Positions 59,648 to 64,000 of a stretch of 64,000 nt of DNA are shown here, one piece after another. Origin of the DNA: Chitinophagaceae bacterium BSSC1 (GTDB taxonomy: Bacteria > Bacteroidota > Bacteroidia > Chitinophagales > Chitinophagaceae); contig NKJC01000004.1 of the NCBI GenBank assembly GCA_002256435.1, positions 62,001 to 126,000 of the forward strand, in the 5' to 3' direction. The translations under genes were made by a program, and so were the position numbers. The notes beneath the pieces are model-generated. The model ran no database searches, was not told the origin of the DNA, and worked only from the letters and a program-made list of their open reading frames with translations. Numbering within the stretch: position 1 is the stretch's first letter; each line of letters begins with the position of its first letter.

Positions 59648-62600
59648 ATGCGCACATTTGTTCTCATGGCCATGGCTGCCATACCTATGACCATTATTGG
59701 TCTAACCCATAACTTTCAATCAAAGAATGTATGGGTCTCAAACGCAGACAGTACCAAGAAGGATACCACCAAATTCAGTACGTTCAAAGACCTGCCACTC
59801 AAAGCTGAGCGCAGTATTCAGTTCAATACCCAAGAAGGTACCTGGATGTCTTTAGACGTATCGCCAGATGGCAATACCCTAGCTTTTGACATGATGGGAG
59901 ATATCTATACCCTGCCCATTACAGGAGGCAAGGCCAAACAAATTACCAAGGGATTGGCTTTTGACGCGCATCCAAGGTTTAGCCCCGATGGTAAGAAAAT
60001 TCTCTTTACATCGGACCGCTCCGGAGCAGATAATCTCTGGATCTTTAACTTACAAACCAATGACACCATACAGGTAACCAAAACCAATGTAGACGACTAT
60101 CCCAGCGCGGTATGGACACCCGATGGTAAATACATTATTGCTAGCAAGGGACGCAGGTTACCACGTTTGTGGATGTACCATGTTGATGGTGGTGGCGGCA
60201 TTCAACTCAATGACCAGCCAAGTAACCAAAAAACCATTGACCCCTATGTGAGTGCCGATGGTAAATGGGTGTATTTCTCTCAACGCAACGGACCATGGAA
60301 CTACAACGCTTTATTGCCACAATACCAAATTGGTGCTTACAATATTGAAAAAGGAGAGTACAGTACCATTACTTCTAGATATGGTTCTGCCTTTACACCT
60401 ACGTTGAGTAAAGACGGCAAGTGGATGGTCTATGGTACCAGACACGAAGACAAAACCGGTTTGATCCTGCGCAATCTGGCAACAGGTCAAGAGCGTTGGT
60501 TGGCCTATCCCGTGCAGCGTGATGAACAAGAATCCATTGCTCCCTTGGGCGTTTTACCCGGTATGGCGTTTACCCCAGACAGCAAGTTTTTACTGGCATC
60601 TTATGGCGGTAAAATCTGGAAAATTACCATTGACCAAGAAGGAAAAACAGCTCCTCAAGAAATTGCTTTTGAAGCAGGTGTAAACCTAGAACTTGGGCCC
60701 AGACTCTATTTCAACTATCCCGTAAAAGATACCAGCCACGCACTTAGTTCACAAATTAGAGACGCTGTGCCTAGCGGCGATGGTAAACAACTAGCATTTA
60801 CTGCTTTGAACCGTTTGTATGTGATGGACTATCCCAATGGCACCCCTAAAAGGGTGACCAATTTCAATTCTGTTGAAGCCATGCCAGCATGGAATCCCAA
60901 TGCCAAGCAATTGGTCTTTGTAACATGGAACGAGCAAGAGGGTGGTGCTATTTATAAAGTTAACGCAGATGGATCCGGCCTGACAAAAATCAGTAGCGAG
61001 TCCGCATATTATTCCCAACCGGCCTGGAGCTATAACAACCGTATTGCCTATTTTAAAGCACCCAATCGCGTATTCAAAGACGCAGAAGGAAACAATTATA
61101 GTGACGCCGAATCCAAGATCAATTGGATCAGCCCCAATGGTGGTGCAGAGCATTTTATAGACTATGCCAATAACCGTGGCAACCTGCATTTTACCACCGA
61201 TACTAGCCGCGTATTTTTAAATGGTGGAGCAGGTACTTTGTTGTCTATTCGTTGGGATGGAACTGATTTAAAAACACTGGTAAAAGTTTCTGGGATTACC
61301 ACATTTGGAACCGTAGCTGATGCAGACCATGATTATGTGATGGGTAAGAGCCGCAGCAGTTTTGATCCAGTAAATAATTGCATGTTACCAGAAGGCGCAT
61401 CGGAGCGCGAGCCACAACAAACCCCTTCTAATGCCGATGTAATTTTGATGGCTCCCAAAGGAGACCAAGCATTGGCTCAAGTAAAAAACAATATCTATGT
61501 GGTAACCGTTCCAGATGCTGGTAAGACCGCTAGTATTTCTGTTGCAGCGCCGCAGAATAGTAGTTTTCCATCGCGCCAGCTAACGGAAATTGGTGGTGAA
61601 TTTCCAGCATGGGAAGCAGACGGTAAAAAAGTACACTGGAGTTTGGGTAATGGTCACTGGGTCTTTGACCTAGACCGCGCCAAGACCTTGGAAGACTCTG
61701 TAAAAGCCGTTAAAAAACTTGACGCACTAAAACCAAAAGATACCAGCAAACCCAAGCAGGACAGTGCTTTGCTGGCCCAACAAAAATTAAAAGAAAAATA
61801 TAGCCCGCTAGAATCTCAGGTAAAAGTTTATTATCAAAAAGACCAACCTACAGGAATTATTCTCTTGAAAAATGCCCGCATCATTACCATGAAGGGTGAT
61901 GAAATTATTGAGCGTGGCGATGTTTTGATTGAGAACAATCGTATTAAAGCCGTGGGTAAATCTGGTTCTTTGAAAACGCCTGCAGGTACCAAAGTGATTG
62001 ACTGTGCGGGTAAGACTATCACGCCCGGGTTTGTAGATACGCACGCGCATATGTGGCCTTTCTGGGGTATGCACAAAGACAATATTTGGATCTATGCTGC
62101 TAACCTGGCTTATGGTGTAACTACCACCCGTGACCCACAAACTGCTACCACCGATGTACTCACTTATGGAGACATGGTAGACGCTGGTCAAATTCCTGGT
62201 CCGCGCATTTACAGCACTGGTCCTGGTGTTGGTTTCTGGTTGTATAACCTTACAAGTTTGGATCAAACCAAAAAGATCTTGGAGCAGTATAGCAAGTACT
62301 ATAAAACCCAATACATTAAAATGTACTTGACTGGGAATAGACAAGCTAGACAATGGATTATCCAGGCTTCCAAAGAACAAAAATTGATGCCAACTACTGA
62401 AGGTGGTTTAGACTTTAAATTGAACATGACCCATATGTTGGATGGCTATCCTGGTATAGAACATTCATTGCCTATTTTCCCCTTGTACAAAGACCTAACC
62501 AAGAGTTTGGCAGCTAGTAAAACTGCGTTGACCCCAACTTTGATTGTGTCTTATGGTGGACCTTGGGCAGAGAATTTTTATTATACCACCGAGAGTCCTT

Positions 62601-63121
62601 TGCATGATCCTAAATTGAACCATTTTACCCCTTATGAAGAACTACACGCCAAAGCCGCTAGACGCGCTGGTTCCTTGGGTGGATGGTTTACCCCAGAAGA
62701 CCAGGTATTCCCCAAACACGCGCAAGGGTTGAAAAGCTTGGTAGAACAAGACGGTCTAGTAGGAGTGGGTAGTCATGGCCAATTACAGGGTCTGGGGTAT
62801 CATTGGGAAATGTGGAGCATTGGTAGTGGCGGCATGAAACCTTTAGACATGCTGAAAACGGCTACCATTCTTGGTGCAACAGCCTTGGGTTTAGACAAAG
62901 ACTTGGGTAGTATTGAGTCTGGTAAATTAGCAGATTTAGTGATTATGGATCAAAATCCATTGGCCAATATTCGCAATACCAATACCATCAAATATGTGGT
63001 GAAAAATGGCCGTCTCTATGAGGGCAATACCCTTGACGAAATTTATCCAACACCGCGCAAGCTTGACACAGGTTCTTGGACCAAACCAGTACCTGTTGTG
63101 AATACGCCGGTGAAGCAATAA
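59648..63121 (+). CDS. Secreted TolB/PD40 propeller fused to an amidohydrolase
   Basis: 1157 residues. A signal or membrane segment at the start (MRTFVLMAMAAIPMTIIGLT), a long region of TolB-like repeats from about 60 to 670 (SPDGNTLAFDMMGDIYTLPI; FSPDGKKILFTSDRSGADNL; TPDGKYIIASKGRRLPRLWM), then a metal-dependent amidohydrolase domain (ITPGFVDTHAHMWPF with HxH; IKMYLTGNRQ; LVIMDQNPLANI). Such fusions are frequent in Bacteroidota and of unknown substrate, perhaps peptides or drugs. The CATCGCGCCAGC match inside it is coding sequence. Confidence 0.9.
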   Translation: MRTFVLMAMAAIPMTIIGLTHNFQSKNVWVSNADSTKKDTTKFSTFKDLPLKAERSIQFNTQEGTWMSLDVSPDGNTLAFDMMGDIYTLPITGGKAKQITKGLAFDAHPRFSPDGKKILFTSDRSGADNLWIFNLQTNDTIQVTKTNVDDYPSAVWTPDGKYIIASKGRRLPRLWMYHVDGGGGIQLNDQPSNQKTIDPYVSADGKWVYFSQRNGPWNYNALLPQYQIGAYNIEKGEYSTITSRYGSAFTPTLSKDGKWMVYGTRHEDKTGLILRNLATGQERWLAYPVQRDEQESIAPLGVLPGMAFTPDSKFLLASYGGKIWKITIDQEGKTAPQEIAFEAGVNLELGPRLYFNYPVKDTSHALSSQIRDAVPSGDGKQLAFTALNRLYVMDYPNGTPKRVTNFNSVEAMPAWNPNAKQLVFVTWNEQEGGAIYKVNADGSGLTKISSESAYYSQPAWSYNNRIAYFKAPNRVFKDAEGNNYSDAESKINWISPNGGAEHFIDYANNRGNLHFTTDTSRVFLNGGAGTLLSIRWDGTDLKTLVKVSGITTFGTVADADHDYVMGKSRSSFDPVNNCMLPEGASEREPQQTPSNADVILMAPKGDQALAQVKNNIYVVTVPDAGKTASISVAAPQNSSFPSRQLTEIGGEFPAWEADGKKVHWSLGNGHWVFDLDRAKTLEDSVKAVKKLDALKPKDTSKPKQDSALLAQQKLKEKYSPLESQVKVYYQKDQPTGIILLKNARIITMKGDEIIERGDVLIENNRIKAVGKSGSLKTPAGTKVIDCAGKTITPGFVDTHAHMWPFWGMHKDNIWIYAANLAYGVTTTRDPQTATTDVLTYGDMVDAGQIPGPRIYSTGPGVGFWLYNLTSLDQTKKILEQYSKYYKTQYIKMYLTGNRQARQWIIQASKEQKLMPTTEGGLDFKLNMTHMLDGYPGIEHSLPIFPLYKDLTKSLAASKTALTPTLIVSYGGPWAENFYYTTESPLHDPKLNHFTPYEELHAKAARRAGSLGGWFTPEDQVFPKHAQGLKSLVEQDGLVGVGSHGQLQGLGYHWEMWSIGSGGMKPLDMLKTATILGATALGLDKDLGSIESGKLADLVIMDQNPLANIRNTNTIKYVVKNGRLYEGNTLDEIYPTPRKLDTGSWTKPVPVVNTPVKQ

Positions 63122-63157
63122 GATTTGAAGGTAATTATCATAAAAGAATTTTACAAG

Positions 63158-63184
63158 AGTATATACTTTAAGTGTATACTTTTG
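63158..63184 (+). promoter_or_regulatory. Promoter and tandem operator of the MazEF-type pair
   Basis: AGTATATACTT (63158-63168) and AGTGTATACTT (63171-63181) repeat with a 13-bp period; TACTTTTG (63177-63184), an exact TAnnTTTG, overlaps the second. ATG follows at 63198. This is the expected form for autorepression by an RHH antitoxin. Confidence 0.55.
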
Positions 63185-63197
63185 TAAAAATTCTGGT

Positions 63198-63428
63198 ATG
63201 AAAACCCTTTCATTAAAATTGGACGATGAAACCTTTGAAACCGCAGAAGCCATAACTGCTGAGCTTAAGCTGGCAAGGAATAGGTATATCAACGAGGCTG
63301 TGGATTTGTATAATCGGTTTAATCAAAGAAAACTGCTTAAAAATAAGCTGGCTAAGGAGTCAAAACTTTCTAGTAAAGAATCAATGAATATGCTCCATGA
63401 ATTTGAAAAATTTGTGGATGAAAATTGA
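63198..63428 (+). CDS. Ribbon-helix-helix-type antitoxin of a MazF-like pair
   Basis: 76 residues: MKTLSLKLDDETFETAEAIT and ARNRYINEAVDLYNRFNQRK look like an RHH DNA-binding start, and the charged C-terminal tail (SMNMLHEFEKFVDEN) should wrap the toxin. It overlaps the toxin start by 11 bases. Named by context as the MazE-like partner; true MazE has another fold. Confidence 0.85.
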   Translation: MKTLSLKLDDETFETAEAITAELKLARNRYINEAVDLYNRFNQRKLLKNKLAKESKLSSKESMNMLHEFEKFVDEN

Positions 63429-63753
63429 ACAATATGATATTTGGCTAGCCAATTTGAATCCTTCAAAAGGAACGGAGCCTGGTAAAACCAGACCCGTAGT
63501 AGTGGTACAGACCAATTTGTTGAATGATTTACATCCTTCCACCATCATTTGTCCCATTACTAGCAATGTGCAACCACAAATTGAACTTTTAAGAGTTCAT
63601 TTAAAAAAGCCACTTGATCAACCCAGTGATATTTTGGTTGACCAAATCAGGGCCATTGATAATAAAAGGTTGATTCAAAAATTGGGCAAATTGAATCAGG
63701 AGCAAATTCGCAAACTCAATCAGAATTTGGTTGTTGTTCTAGATTTAAATTAA
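63418..63753 (+). CDS. mazF: MazF/PemK-family toxin
   Basis: 111 residues from ATG 63418 (MKIEQYDIWLANLNPSKGTE), an endoribonuclease by family. Motifs: GTEPGKTRPVVVVQTN, STIICPITSNVQ and ILVDQIRAIDNKRLIQKLGK, with the usual Arg and Thr residues. The longer frame from 63397 would lie deep inside the antitoxin and is rejected. It closes an intact toxin-antitoxin operon. Confidence 0.92.
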   Translation: MKIEQYDIWLANLNPSKGTEPGKTRPVVVVQTNLLNDLHPSTIICPITSNVQPQIELLRVHLKKPLDQPSDILVDQIRAIDNKRLIQKLGKLNQEQIRKLNQNLVVVLDLN

Positions 63754-63871
63754 TTCCTTATCAAAGATTAAACCAACCTGACGAATTAATTATATTTCCT
63801 GACGTATTAATAAAAATCATTAACTTTATTTAGGCTAATTTGCAACCCCATTTTGCAACTTAATTATTTCT

Positions 63872-64000
63872 ATGCAGCAACTGGCAGATTGGTATTTTGC
63901 TTTAGTTTTTTTTGTAACACTCTTGGGCTTTTTAGTCTCTGGAATACTTTTCTTTGTCAATAAAACAGATTCATTTATTTCTAAGTTATTGGCCGGTTTT
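63872..64000 (+). CDS. Start of a membrane protein (cut by the window end)
   Basis: 43 codons from ATG 63872 (MQQLADWYFALVFFVTLLGF, then LVSGILFFVNKTDSF), open to the window edge. One clear membrane helix lies at residues about 8-29. Not enough sequence to name it. Signal peptidase I is one possibility among Bacteroidota membrane proteins with this topology, but this is not supported. Confidence 0.6.
   Translation, partial: MQQLADWYFALVFFVTLLGFLVSGILFFVNKTDSFISKLLAGF

Noticed and set aside
61569..61580. A further copy of the 13-bp element (CATCGCGCCAGC)
   Set aside because: It lies within the reading frame of the propeller/amidohydrolase gene (FPSRQL codons), with no gene border; likely chance, though a chance 12-base match is uncommon.

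Overview
The window looks like chromosomal DNA of a Bacteroidota bacterium, probably close to Chitinophagaceae (inference). The signs are a TonB-dependent receptor with an N-terminal carboxypeptidase-like domain, a DUF3810 protein, very few Shine-Dalgarno sequences, and many upstream regions with the Bacteroidota -7 box TAnnTTTG. I could not run any search; family names come from motifs I recognise.

Bases 1 to about 32,500 are ordinary core genome: glycogen branching enzyme, a sensor kinase, holA, divergent ribF/purM, an FtsE-type ATPase, two glycosyltransferases, SMC, smpB, accD, class II aldolase, a cystathionine beta-synthase-type enzyme, two hydrolases of the amidohydrolase and M20 families, the yceD(DUF177)-rpmF-plsX operon, DUF3810, dcd, a phosphopantetheinyl transferase and a DUF2130 protein. 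Small irregularities are a broken ParE toxin (about 10,060), five regularly spaced 24-bp palindromes (10,209-10,375), and a repeat-derived linker in a glycosyltransferase.

A tRNA-Leu(GAG) at 32,656 marks a sharp change. From about 32,900 to 48,300 the DNA is AT-rich and carries a defence island: a type I restriction-modification operon (hsdR-hsdS-X-hsdM) in which X resembles the PrrC anticodon nuclease, a stand-alone PD-(D/E)XK protein, an odd tRNA-like sequence with a 14-bp inverted repeat, a J-domain protein, an unusual cyclodeaminase-like/ImmA-IrrE fusion, an XRE regulator behind a 32-bp perfect palindrome, an EVE-HNH endonuclease, a membrane-anchored PD-(D/E)XK protein and a HARE-HTH/PD-(D/E)XK protein.

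From about 43,700 to 54,800 a second structure is superimposed. A 13-bp element, CATCGCGCCAGCC, recurs nine times in the same orientation, usually 3 to 15 bases before a start codon. Most consecutive copies from 48,955 to 52,242 enclose 0.4 to 0.9 kb with one small gene, a toxin-antitoxin pair, or recognisable fragments of genes found intact elsewhere in the array. The genes directly after the element have C-rich, G-poor coding strands unlike the AT-rich defence genes. I read this as a gene-cassette-like array of unknown mechanism, and it is my main candidate for something undescribed.

From 54,800 to the end are a Fic protein with tandem operators, a DUF2975/HTH pair, an alanine/lysine/proline-rich histone H1-like protein, a HigA-like fragment, a GH43-type secreted enzyme, ParDE, a 1157-residue TolB-propeller/amidohydrolase protein, a MazEF-type pair and the start of a membrane protein.
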